Assembly (NCBI RefSeq): GCF_963966145.1 | Contig: NC_091050.1 | Location: forward strand, 7,130,001 to 7,194,000 | DNA: 64,000 bases | Direction of reading: 5' to 3' | From: Tenebrio molitor | Lineage: Eukaryota > Arthropoda > Insecta > Coleoptera > Tenebrionidae | Shown: in pieces, positions 24,601 through 36,709 of the stretch | How positions within the stretch are numbered: the first letter of the stretch is position 1 | Layout of the letters: each line of letters begins with the position of its first letter | Notes under the pieces: generated by a model | Database searches by the model: none | Seen by the model: the letters and a program-made list of their open reading frames with translations, nothing else | Told to the model about the DNA's origin: nothing | Made by a program: the position numbers and the translations under genes

Positions 24601-27399
24601 AAACACTCGCGAAATCCGGCTTCAAACAAATATTAAATCTGTTCGAGAAAGAAGCAATTTTTTAACGTAATATCTCGAAATGTATGAGTGGCGGGGCTTC
24701 GGGTTCGGCTTGTTTTACATTTCTACTCCAATTTGTATTTTCAATTAGGTTTTTAAGACTGATTTTATAACGATGCCAAGGCTTCAACATCTATCGCTTT
24801 GCGGTGTGAACGTCGCGGTTTCTTCGGCTGCATCCTATTTTACAGGAAACTGCCAGAAGAAATTGCGCCTAAAGATTTTTGGAATCGTTTCAAGTAGACA
24901 TTCCCTTCCAATCGTCACTGGAAGTCTAAAAATCCAGATTTATTCTCATGCTAATTTAAGCAAAACGTCATTAAGGCAATTCAGGAAAAATCACGGCTTC
25001 AGATTTGATTGGACGTTCGGAATTTTGTTATAGCTGAAACTGCTCCAAAGTGAGTGAAATCTAACATAAAGGTTTCATATTTTATTGGATACATTTTCCA
25101 CAGCAGACTGATCACAGGTAAATAAATAAGTGAGTTGTTTAAAGGAACACAACAAAAAATACTTCCAAAAAATTTTTATTTCAGGTTTCTGTCATAGTAA
25201 ATTATGTTCAAAAATTAGGATTACAGATATAGTGAAAGAGTCAAATTCACCAACAGCGCAATCGCCAATTTTATATAAAATTTTAATAGCCTTAAAAAGC
25301 AATACTTGTTATTTTGATTTGTTACCTTTAAAATCATTAGTTTTATATTTGTCCAGACAAAAATTACTATATGTATGTTGTATCTTTACCTAAACATATT
25401 TTGAATACAAAATCACTATAATCGCTTCCACGTATGTCCTGACTTAATATTTTAAACGGTCTTGTTTGATTTAAGGAAATTGTGTTACCCCAAAATTAGA
25501 CCTAATTCAGTTATCGACAACTCTGAAATTATCTACGAAATGTTATTTTCGTCACATTCGTAAATAAAATATTAGCAGGATAACACGAAATGTCATCCTT
25601 TGCACCAAACGAATAGTCTTGGTCTTGTGAAAAATGATCGTTGTTCATCAACCCTTTCTGTCAGGATATCTGCACGATTTCTTATTATGGCATAAATAAT
25701 CTCCATGGAGAAAATTAAATTCAAATATGTCTGCACTGCTGCATTAAATATTTCTCGATCATTGGAATGTTTTCCAATTAAAAAAAAAACACAACAAAAT
25801 TAATTAGAATTGAAACTACATATAAGATGAGGTCGAGAGTCAGAGAGTGATCAATGAAATTTTAACTAATATATTACTTCGGTATCGGAAAAGTGAAGTT
25901 TATCAATCCTAACTGAGAAAATCTTTCCAAAGTGGTCAGTAGTATTAGCACTAAGAGTCTCGCAGGATGTAAATACGTAATTAATCACCTAATGCAATGA
26001 CTTTAATGGACCATCCATCCACTACTTGTACAGTTTCTAGGTGCTAATTGATTAAATTCACAACTAAAACATCATCAAGGTAACGAAACTAGTTAGCAAT
26101 TAATAGATGGTAGACTTGAGGAGCGGGGCTAAAAAGCACAAATGGAACACTAAGCTAAAGTTTATTTTTTGTGTCTAGAAATAACAGTTGAGAAGTTTTA
26201 CGAGTGGCATTGAGGATTTTCTAAAATCCAATTCTTGTGTCACTATAGAAACAACCGTCATGGAACTTTCTGTATTTAGAAAGATTTTCCGACTCATAAA
26301 AAAAATCTCAAAACCCACACGATTACTTAAATAAAAGTCTAGCCGAAAACACAGAGATAATAACGTGGTTATTATTGTTGTTAACAAAAATCATCAAGGT
26401 TTCGTCTATTTGATGCATTTAATTATTAACTCTGTTTAGCTCCTTATCTTATTTAATTATGGAAAAACGCCAAACAGATCTTAAATTACTTCTCAAGTCG
26501 CCAAGACATTTTTTTTCTCCGGCGTAGCCTCTTGTACTCTCTACGATAATAAGATTAATTAAAATTACCTGTTCCGGAGTAAAACGAAATTAATTTAAAC
26601 AGTCTGATTAGCGGCGTTTTGTTACAGGTCGATTTTTCACAATGGGTCAGTGCCTCTTTGAATTTTAATTGTTGATAACCGACCTAACAAAGAAACATTT
26701 TACTTGAGCAGATGAATATAATCAGTTTTCAAAGAAACGCAAAAGACTCCTTTATTATTTGAATCGAATGAGTCGATTTATTTCAGCGGAATTAATTGAA
26801 ATTTAATTAATTCCGCAAATTTGCATGAACGAAAATCTAATGAAATTATCTTTTATAAGTATTCACATAATTACATTTCTCCACTGTGGTGGATTGTTGC
26901 AATTTTAATTAACGGATTTTTATTTTTTGACGGCATGTGCTGAATAAAATGTCAATGTAAATCGATACCAGCTGCACCTTCTTCGCTAATTAAGGGCTAT
27001 TCGAGAAGGGCGCAGTGTTTTGAAGACTTCTGCCGGTCAAACTGCCCACTTTTTTTACCACGATGGTGCTAATTTCTTCTTAGATGCTCTCCAGTTCAGG
27101 TTTACCTGTTAGTTAACACGTGCATAACAAAAAGAAAAACTTCGTGTAGCTAATTAGGAACTGAAATAAAATGAAGATTATGGGCCGGAGCCTAATCGTG
27201 TAAATCAGTTTAAACAATAGTTTAATTCATTTTAACAAGCTTTATAAGGCCATTGGTCATCATGTCATATCAACAAAGCCGGAAACGACAGATTAACAAA
27301 GCAGATCTTGCAGTTCGTCCGTTGGGTTCGAACAAATCGACTGAATAAAACAAAAATAAACCACAACAAAACAAAATAATAAAAATGTAAAGCGCTTAC
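21642..27399. other. AT-rich stretch, no supported gene
   Basis: Short ORFs (for example 23318-23554, 23714-23971, 24773-25033) show no domain and overlap ORFs in other frames. I see no RNA gene or clear transposon ends. If the candidate minus-strand first exon ending at 27400 is real, this is the start of its first intron. Confidence 0.5.
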
Positions 27400-27898
27400 C
27401 AGCTGCGACGTTGTTTACAATCCACGTGTTTAAATATTTAATCAGAGTCCACTTGAATAAAGTGTAATTCACACAAATTTAATTCCGCCGATTGATTATT
27501 TATCACTACACAATTAATACGAGGGACACATGACAACAAGGTGCGCTAGGAGTGTCCGCCCAGCGGTGGATTTTTTTTTTCTGAATTTTTTTTCGAAATT
27601 AGCACGAAGGGCTGACGGTGTGGATGAAATGTTGCCGGTTCCGAACGCGCCTCTTTCGAAATTATCGGTACATCCTCTCAACAAAGTAGCGGCAACAAAA
27701 CTGGAATATTGGCGCCGACGTCAAAGCGTCGATGTTCGTGCTTTTCCGCCCCTTTCCGTCGAAGACGTCACACGCAAAAATCAAAACAAACGACGGAGGA
27801 TTCGCCATCGCCCTCTTGCATCCTATTTTCGAGTGACTTATCAAATTTGGTCACAGGACCTTGAACGCGGCGATGGGCTGTGCGGGATAGGATGTTAA
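27400..27898. promoter_or_regulatory. GC-richer promoter-like island with a minus-strand splice donor
   Basis: This block has higher GC and more CpG than its surroundings. On the minus strand CAGCTG is followed by GTAAGC, a good splice donor, so a non-coding first exon may end at 27400 with the gene running left. On the plus strand 27530-27898 is open for 122 codons from an ATG, but the translation is basic, low in recognisable structure and probably not a protein. Promoter identity is inferred. Confidence 0.35.
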
Positions 27899-29653
27899 AA
27901 TAAAATGCCGGACTTAAATAAATTCAAAATTATTCCGAGGTTTTGCTTTGACAAGTGGTGTTTGTTTGCGCTATCTGCTCGAGTTATAGTTTATTTGATG
28001 ATTTCTCGAATTGATTTATATTTTGGGATCGCAATAATATTTTGGTTAGAGTGATTCCGAATTGTGAATTGGATTTATTGAAAAATATTATAGCAAAATT
28101 GTGCTAGCGAGAGGTTTTTCATTATGGAATGTCGATAAAGTCGAAATGATTTATGCATATGCAACAATAAATATTATAAATTTTCGTGATTGTTTATACA
28201 GCTACGTAAACACCTACACATATTTTATTTCGCGCCCCAATAAATCATTCCAAAGCCGATTTTAAATTGACGAACCGCCGACATTTTTTAAATTTCTAAA
28301 CCGGAGTAAATAAACTTTTCGCGATAAACAAGCAGGTGCAGGGACAGTAAAGAAAAAGTTACCTTCAAAATCGAATAAATCGAAATAATGTCTGCAAGTT
28401 AAAATATACAGGGTTACTACTGCGTATGGAACCAGTTCCGTTATGTTAAAACAGATCTTTTTCTTTAATTTTTGTCTCTAAGTTTTTAAAATAGATTTTT
28501 TTATTGCAAAATGAACCGAATTAGGTATCATTAAAAAACATATTGATGTAACATGTTCGAATCCATCTTCGGGACTGATGTCTCTCGAGATGCAGGTCGT
28601 TTCTAAGAAAAGCATCGTCTTTTTTTGTCCAGCTCGCTTTTGTCTTTCTTATAGAGGGAGAGACAGGAGTGAAGGAAACCAATACGTTTAACGCGTGAAC
28701 GAAAGTGGGCCGAGTTTATCGGAAAGTTGGGACTAAACGCGACACGAACGAAGCGCACTCAATGATCGTCCAATGAGCGGGCAGAGTACTCCAGACAAGA
28801 CCGGGACACAACGCTGGGCGGTATCAACACAAAACTAAAAATCTTATGTAATCAATTGGATGTCATATTGTACTGTAATTGTAATGTTGATTATATCTGA
28901 TTAAAACGGTTTAAATGAGGAAATTAAAAATGTTTAACTCTAGAATTCTGAACAAATCAAAGTGATGATTCCAAGTTTCATCCATTTAAGTCCTAGTTAA
29001 TCATGGTTAAATTTGCCTTGGATGTTAATTGTGGAATGTGATCCTCATTGGACTTGACACTTGCGTTACGTATCAGACAGTTATCTTTTTGAATCTCTGC
29101 TGCAAATTTCTTTACGACTCGTCTGTTATGGATAAGCATATCATTTGTTTATTGTATCACAACAGCTTGAAATCTTTGAATCAATTTAAGAATTTCTACC
29201 CGCGACAGATCCTTTTTACAGAGATATTTTGTTACTACCTACTGAAAAATAAACGCGAAAAGAAGCACCAACCACATTTATATCACTCTTAAAAATGACC
29301 ATTCATTGACAACTAGTTTTTCACTTGCAATATCTTCTACGTCAAGTGGCAACAAATGATGAACCATCCTCGTATACGTTATTAAAAATATACCTATTTG
29401 CTGGTGTTTCAAACACAGATCATACAAAATGAATTACGGCTTAAAAAGGAGTGACACTAATGTAATTACATATTTAAAAACGTTGCGTTTTTAAATAATT
29501 AATATATTTTTTTAATAATAAAATTAAATCAGTTAGGACACAATTTTATAGACATTTAAATCCTAAATTCTATCCCAACTCTTCTACAATACTTAAAAAA
29601 TTTAATTCGAATTAATTTTGAAAATAAAATGTTCTTGTCAGTGACATAAAATG

Positions 29654-29735
29654 CTTAGGGCCAGAACACGTGATTAGATTGAACCAATCGAATTTTCGGA
29701 TTCATGGGTTAATTGTGTAGTAAAATTTAATCGAA
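29654..29735. repeat. Shortened relative of the 14540-14715 repeat
   Basis: It starts TTAGGGCCAG, then continues with blocks shared with the element at 14540: GATTGAACCAATCGAA and TTTCGGATTCATGGGTTAAT. One terminal segment is missing, so it is an internally deleted or truncated copy. Confidence 0.6.
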
Positions 29736-30010
29736 CTATGTGCAGTCAGTTCTATTTTCGAGTGTTTTTTGTTTCCTAAAACATATGTTTATTAAACATT
29801 GCTTTTGGTTTCTTCATCTTTCAAGAAATATATTTTTAATAATTTGTGATATATTCTATAATTTCTATAACATACTTAGGTGTTATTTGTTATAATCTTA
29901 AGTAGATACTCAAGTTTTAAAAACTAACTGAACAAAACCAGATATGATATTTAATTAAAATTTTACAATTCATTGCAGACTATTCAAATATCAAATTATC
30001 TTTTGGAAAA

Positions 30011-30123
30011 TACCGAGCGATCATTTAAAAAATAAATCGAGTTTGCTTTGGAGCCTATGCTATAGCATGGGTTGCCATAGGTAACACGCCGACTCGATTT
30101 ATTTTTTAATTGATCGCACCGTA
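30011..30123. repeat. MITE-like foldback element
   Basis: Inverted arms lie at 30011-30042 and 30092-30123. The inner 26 bp (GCGATCATTTAAAAAATAAA and beyond) pair with one mismatch, and the outer bases pair less well. The 50-bp centre carries a smaller palindrome around GCTATAGC. There is no coding sequence. Confidence 0.7.
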
Positions 30124-31035
30124 CTTTACACATTAATACAATCAGCGCTCATAATTTTTACACAGTAAAAATAGGTATACATATTTTATAAAAATTATAT
30201 AAAAAGGAAATACTATTCAAACCAAATTATTCTTTTGATCTCACAGACAAAATTCAGAGATGATTAAAACACCAATTACTTTAGAATGCTGGTATGGACA
30301 AATCTCTGAACATATAATTAAAACGTTAACAATATAGATTATTATTGTTTTGAAGATTATCGCATTATCACATTTAAGCACATTTTCAGTTTTTGACAGT
30401 AAAACATTTAAATCCGTTTAAAAGAGTTAACACTTCGTGGTTCAATTTTTGCAGTGTATAAATCCTTTTTTTTCACTTTGTTAGTTTGTGTCCAATTTAT
30501 CTACAGAAAGAAGAACGCACCAATCTAAACGAACATTTTTATTCGTTTTCTGAATATAAAGAGCAACATTGTTTGATATTCAGCTACCGTATTTTCACAT
30601 AGAATTGTTATTTTTCCTTGGGAAAGCTCCACAAAACATTCTTGGACCCTTACTAAATCAATTACAGTTGCTCGTACGTTTGCCTCCAGGCTCCACATAA
30701 TCTACGGTAAGTTTAACTGAGTGAGTTTGATTTTATAACTGATTATCTTGATCAACTATTTAAACTAATTACAGTTCAAGTTTCAGGTATGTTTGAAGAT
30801 TATTTCAAATTAATGGATTTCTAAAATGCAGTAATAAATAAATGATCTATTTTTGTGTGATCTATAAGTTTATAATTATATAACATTATATAACTCATAA
30901 TAAATATATCAATAATGCTCTTATTATTAATTCTACATGAAAAAATTATATAAAACCCATCAGTTCTTTGTGGTATTTTAAAATATGCCTAAACTTTTTG
31001 CATATTTCAGCATTTTCAGCTTAAGCTATCAGTAA

Positions 31036-31297
31036 TAGTATATTATTTAACAAGTTTCGTGTGTAAATTGGGTAAACGAGCGTTTTAAAAGCCCACGAGT
31101 GCCATAAAGAGTCCAATTTACACACGAACGAGGTGAATACGACGGTTTTTTTTTGTTCGACGAGCCCCTTAAAGGCTCCAAATTGCTTGAAATATTTAAA
31201 ATTAGCTTGACGTTTGGTTTTGACAAGTTGTGACATTTATCAAAATCCGTTCACACAGGAGAAAATTCTCAAATTCTGACAGTGTCGAACGAAAAAT
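31036..31297 (+). repeat. Dispersed repeat R, copy 1
   Basis: The segment contains TTTTTGTTCGAC and, about 140 bp later, its near complement GTCGAACGAAAAA. It shares long blocks with 40286-40440 in reverse orientation (GTTGTGACATTTATC-like, TTCACACAGGAG-like, CTCGTCGAACA on the opposite strand) and with 40612-40755. The short minus-strand ORF inside it belongs to the repeat and is not a host gene. Confidence 0.65.
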
Positions 31298-32199
31298 AAA
31301 TAAACAAATAAATACATATTTGCTTTGTATCAAGTCACTAATTAAATGCATTCATGAATTTTATTAATAAAGCAAAAACTAAAATCTCACATACCTTTAC
31401 AAAAAAAAAAATCGAATGCATTAATCTTTAATTTATGTAATTAAAAAATAAATTTTCAGTAAATTAAGGACTTTGACTATTTAGGAAAATTATGAAGATA
31501 ACTCAATTAAATAAAATATAGTAGGTACGAGTAGGATTTTCACAAAGAAAAAACCGCAATATATTTTAATCGATAGACTCCTCTCCGATCAGTTTATTGA
31601 ACTGTACACTTTACCTATTGGCATTTAAACAGAAGTACACAAAGTAATCAATAAATTTTAAATCATTGATGAAGCTAGAAATGTAGTGTGGAAAATCCAT
31701 AATATAATCTCACATAATATCATAATTAGCAAAAATTCTTTACAATCTGTTTAAAACAGGGTGAAAGTATTTTTTTTATTTGGATAATTCTGTAATATTT
31801 TTGCAAACCAGTAGCGACTAGTAAATAAGTGTTTCAGGCACATGCAAGAATATTTTGAAACTGTTCAAGTTTAATGTAGACTCCTATTGTCATATTTACT
31901 AAGAAAATTAAGAAAAAATCAATTTGTGTACAACTGAAGTACGTATGTATGTACATATTACGATTACTAATTCTAAGTTATTTTTCTTTATAACAAAACA
32001 AAATAACTAAAACTTCCAATTTGAAGAACTTAATAAAAAGACTTTCTGTAACAAACTATAATTTACAAATATTTCAAAAGTTTAATATAAATACCTGCCA
32101 CAGTCGAGAAAGGACATAATATGAACACGTAAATATGTATTTTTATTTTAAATCATCTTATATCAATTTCAGAAATTAAATTATGTATTTATTTTTTTT

Positions 32200-32383
32200 A
32201 CAAGGTGATTCACGAATAGTGTCTGATTTAGCGCCTTTATTCCTTTGCTGATTTTCAATTTGAATAAAATTTTGTGATTATAGTAATCCGATTTCAGAAA
32301 AATGAATGAATAGTGACAATCAAATGTGTCAAAATAATTATATTTTTGTAAATAAATCAGACACTATTCGCGAATCACCCTGT
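32200..32383. repeat. MITE with 31-bp terminal inverted repeats
   Basis: The left end (32200-32230) reads ACAAGGTGATTCACGAATAG onward. The right end (32353-32383) is its complement with two mismatches. The 122-bp interior is non-coding. Sharp, well-kept ends make this the clearest small DNA-transposon derivative in the window. Confidence 0.8.
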
Positions 32384-32948
32384 ATAACATAAATTATTCT
32401 CTGTTGACCTAAATATTTCAATCTCTTAGTATGTATTTTAAATACTATTTAGATTGAAATACACATTGGTTTAAATGTTTAATTTCAAATCCACAGTAAA
32501 AAATTGTTCGTGAAAGCTGAAGTATTACGTAGAGGACCAACAATACACAATGTAACGGTTTGTTCAATATTCTTTCATTTTCGTTTTTTTAGATTAAGTA
32601 TCTATATGTAAAATACAATACAATTATTGTAATGTTCTTAATGCATGTTCGTATGAAATGGTGTTTATTTGGACAAAAATATAGTGTTCAGATCGATCTT
32701 TTACATTTGATGCTTTTTTTTAATGTAATACTGCCTTTTATTACTTTTTTTGGTATTATCAAGAATAAAAAAGAAACAGTGTTTCATATCTACATCTGCT
32801 CAACACATTACTACGTCTTAACTGGTCTTAACGTTTATCAATTTTTAATCCAACTATCAATATTTTCAAAGATGACCACGTGACTTTGAGCTCACGTTCT
32901 ATTGGCGTTTGTTTGGCAGTAGCAATTGACAGCTAGTAATAAAACAAA

Positions 32949-35900
32949 ATGGAGTTGACAGGCTTGATATGTGAAATGTCTATTTGTAGACTGTGTGGCG
33001 AAGAAAATGTAAATGGAACTGAACTATTTTCCACTAAAGAAAATGAACCAGATTTAAGCGAGCTTGTCAATAAATATTTACCCTTAAAGGTAAGCTTTAA
33101 TTACAAGCGACGGAACCTGCTTTGATTCCTTTATTACTTGCTGTGAATTTTTGCGGGAAATTTAAGTTGGAATATCATTGCAGGTTGAAAATGACAACAA
33201 ATTTCCGACGAAAATCTGCCCGGGATGTAACATACAACTGGAAGCGACGAAGTCGTTCATGGACTTGATAGTGGAAGGACAAGTAAAATTAAGGCAATTG
33301 TACAAACTTCAACAAGATAAATTGTATCGGCAAGAAAAGCAAAGAATACAACTGGAAGAAGCTTTGAAGAATGTCAATCCTAACTCAAGTGTGGACACTT
33401 ACACAATACAGTCAGATGAAACTGGTGAAAAATTTGTTATACAAAGTATTACCATTATAACATAACTTTTGTGATTGCTTACTTATTGCAATTGTAGTTT
33501 TCTCACAAGGTCCTTTATTTCCTCCTGATCATGAATTATCTTTAAAAGCTGAAGGACTTACTAAACCTAGAAGAAAGCGGGGAAGGCCCCCAAAACCACC
33601 ACAAACAACAAATAAAGAAGATGAAGCATCAACTAGTTATGACAAAGAAACAGAAAAGAATGAAGATAAGGCTGAACAATTTGATGACACTATAGAAGAT
33701 GGAAAGAGAAAAAGAAGAATCAAAGTCCCTACTAGATATTCTGAGGCTATACAAGGCAAAGAGTTGGATAAGGTGTTCAAGCAAGAAGGTGTTATAGATG
33801 AGGAATCTATATCAGATGAAGAGGATGCAAATTTAGAAGAAGGTGAAAATTCAAATAAAGTTGAAGAGGTTATTGGGCGGTTAGAGACAGAGAATGGGGA
33901 AGATTTAGGACAGCCAATTATCATAAATAAAACTTTGCATAGGTCAAGACAGAAAAATAAAAGTGGTAAGGTTTATTATAATTATATTGTGCAGGTGTTT
34001 GAAATAATGTGACATGAAGTTTTTTGTAAAAAAAAAATACTAAAAACAGTCAGTATGTATTACAGAATGTTCTTTAGAAAAAAATTTCTTCATCTTAAGT
34101 ACATACATAGTTACAAAAAATCAAACTCTGTGAGGATATTAAAACACTTAAAATTTTTTGGTTTTTAAATTGATTCAAATTTGGTGTGACGCGAAAAAGT
34201 AAATTTCGTAATTTTTTATCAAAGATACATAATAACAAAATTACGGCGTGATGCAAATATTTTAGACCACAATATATAGATACCAGATTCATTGATGATT
34301 TTAATAGGTGCAGGTGGGCAGTCAAAAAGGCGACGAAAATATCAATGCGAAATCTGCGGTCGAGAATTTTTGCACCACGGAAGATACGAACTACATAAAA
34401 AGATGCATGAGGTGGAGTACAGTTGTGCTCACGAAAACTGTAACTTTGAATCAGATAACAGGAAAACGCTAGACCAACACCACAAAGATGCTGGTCATTA
34501 CGGTCTTGTAATATCAGAAAAAGTTGATAAATATGTAAGTTGAAACTTATGTTTGTCTAAAAATCGTTTTTACAAGGTACTTACATAATTGCATTTTCAG
34601 GGAACTCTTCAGCTACCAACAGACCTGAAAACAACGCAATCTCTTCTGAAGCAAGACCAGACTGACAAAGTTAACAACACTGTAAATAACAAAAAAGAGT
34701 TTCTGTGTGAGAAATGCAATAAAAACTTTTCCTGCAAGCAAAATTACGAGGTCCATCTGAAAGCCGTTCATGAAGGCGAACGTCCATTTGCTTGTGAACG
34801 GTGTAATAAACGCTTTTCTTATGCCAATAGTTTGAAAGTGCACCTCCTTCAGCATTTTCCAAAGTCAGGCGCTGATGACGAAACTAACGCACAATATAAA
34901 TGCCCATCGTGCCCCAAAAGTTTCCGCCATCCTAGCAGTCTACAGTACCACAGAGACTCGGAACACACCAACGGAAGAAGGTCATTGCTTTTAACACAAT
35001 TTATCTATATTTTCTTAATACGTTTTTTTTTCGATTTCTGAATTAATTTTACGCGTGATCAAAAAGCTTGACTTCAGATGCAGACAAGCCTTTTGATGAC
35101 GCATTATCGTAAGATGTCACAAACGTGCTTTTTCTAATACAGATTCGTTTGCAACAAGTGTGATAAACCATTTAAGCATCGCCAGCTACTTCAGCGCCAC
35201 CAACTCGTCCACTCAGATGAACGACCTCATCGGTGCATTCACTGCAACTCCGCTTTTAAAACCCGCGCTAATCTGATACACCACACCAGAACGGTTCACG
35301 CGGGACAGCGAAATCATTGGTGTTCCCAGTGTGACAAAGCTTTCGCTCACAAAACAGCACTCAAACTTCACCAACGATGGCATGCTGGAGTGCGACCCTA
35401 TCAATGCGATTTCTGCAAAAAATCTTTTTCACAGAAAGGCAATCTTGCCGAACACAGGAGAATCCACACTGGAGAGAAACCGTACCAATGCGATCATTGC
35501 GGCAGAGCTTTTACCACGTCTTCACAATTTAGGTTGCACAAAAAGAGACATTTGGATGAGCGACCGCACAGGTGCGAATACTGCCCGAAAAGTTTTCTCC
35601 ACAAAGTCACTTTGAGATGTCATATGAGGAGGCATTTTGACGAGCGACCTTACAAGTGCCAACATTGTCCAAAAACTTTCCCGGAAGCTTGGGCTTTGAA
35701 GAAACATGAAAGATTGCACACAGGAGAAAAGCCTTACAAATGCGATCAGTGTTCTAAAGCTTTTGCAGACAGTTCAAATTTGGCGAAACATCGCAGAACA
35801 CATCGAAATTTCAAAGGTATAATCTTTCAAGCGCGAATAGAAAGGAAAAATTACTACAAGCTTTATTTCAGATAAACAAATGCTTTTTGTGACCTATGAA

Positions 35901-36455
35901 AAAGAAGGAGGCGACGCCATTGTTACTTATATTGAGCCTCAAGACCCTGTAGTGATAGAATCAAAACAAATTGTAAACGTCACTGAAGATGTTGAGAATG
36001 TGAAAACTATACAGTTTCAACAATTGGTGGATCCTGAAGGCAATCCTATCAGTTTCATCACGCAAGATGGGCAGCAAGTAAACGTTGTGACTAGTACTGA
36101 AGACGGCGAAGAAAACATTCAAGGACTGCTTACTGATGGAACTTTGGTCCCAATCAGCTTAACTACAGTGCCAGATAAAACCAGATCTGTTATGACGCAG
36201 ATAGAAGATTCCACTCAGGTAATTCCAAAGTAACTAAAATTAAGTCACAAATAAACTGTTACTGATTTACAGAAAACAATTGACGTGCCTATTGAAGGAC
36301 AGCTGTTGACAAATAATATACAATTTTTATCAGATGACGATTCCAAAGTTCACAACAACATCCAGTTTGTTACTGAAGATAATCAAAATATGTGTCTGGT
36401 TACCACATACAACATTGAAGATTCAATTAATCCCCAGTATCTTAATATGCCTTAA
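32949..36455 (+). CDS. ZAD-C2H2 zinc-finger transcription factor
   Basis: Predicted nuclear DNA-binding regulator of 893 aa in eight exons: 32949-33089, 33184-33445, 33498-33965, 34308-34534, 34601-34980, 35143-35816, 35872-36218 and 36273-36455. All junctions are GT-AG and keep the frame. The N-terminus is a zinc-associated domain (CRLC at 13-16 in exon 1, CPGC in exon 2), known in this insect family for dimerisation. Exon 3 encodes an AT-hook-like KRGRPPK and an acidic linker. Exons 4-6 carry about 13 C2H2 fingers, several joined by TGEKP-type linkers; the second (CAHENC) has unusual spacing. The Q/D/E-rich C-terminus looks like an activation region. The start is the first ATG before the ZAD. 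Exon 4 has two in-phase acceptors (34308 or 34314). An AATAAA follows at about 36484. I cannot name an orthologue. Confidence 0.9.
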
Positions 36456-36595
36456 CGAATTGGTGACGAATAGGTGTTAACATAATAAACAAAATTTGTG
36501 TAATATACTTTATATTTGATCGTATTTATAACTTGTATAATTGTTTCCATGATTGGTGGGTATATTTTTCAAGTTGCCAATCTCATATGTAGATA

Positions 36596-36601
36596 TTTAT
36601 T
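36596..36601 (-). terminator. Candidate polyadenylation signal of ATG3
   Basis: TTTATT on the plus strand reads AATAAA on the minus strand, about 110 bp past the ATG3 stop. It lies close to the end of the convergent zinc-finger gene, so the two 3' UTRs probably overlap or nearly touch. Confidence 0.4.
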
Positions 36602-36709
36602 ACACAAGCATTTTAATAAAAAAATATAATAAAAAAAACCGCTCAAATATTTTACGAATAAACATAACAGTAATAAGCAAGAGCACATTTAGGATGGCGT
36701 AAAGCGAAT

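Larger units (their letters stand above)
27899..31035. other. AT-rich stretch with foldback repeats only
   Basis: No gene is supported. Around 28610-28830 the GC rises and a GAGAGACAGGAG-type run appears, but I can assign neither a gene nor a repeat family. Repeats at 29654-29735 and 30011-30123 are listed separately. Confidence 0.45.

Noticed and set aside
27320..27340. GGTTCGAAC as a tRNA T-arm
   Set aside because: No acceptor stem, anticodon arm or D-arm could be found around it. No tRNA gene is supported anywhere in the window.
27530..27898. 122-aa ORF in the GC-rich island
   Set aside because: High GC alone lengthens ORFs. The translation is Arg-rich without domains, and the region looks more like a promoter.
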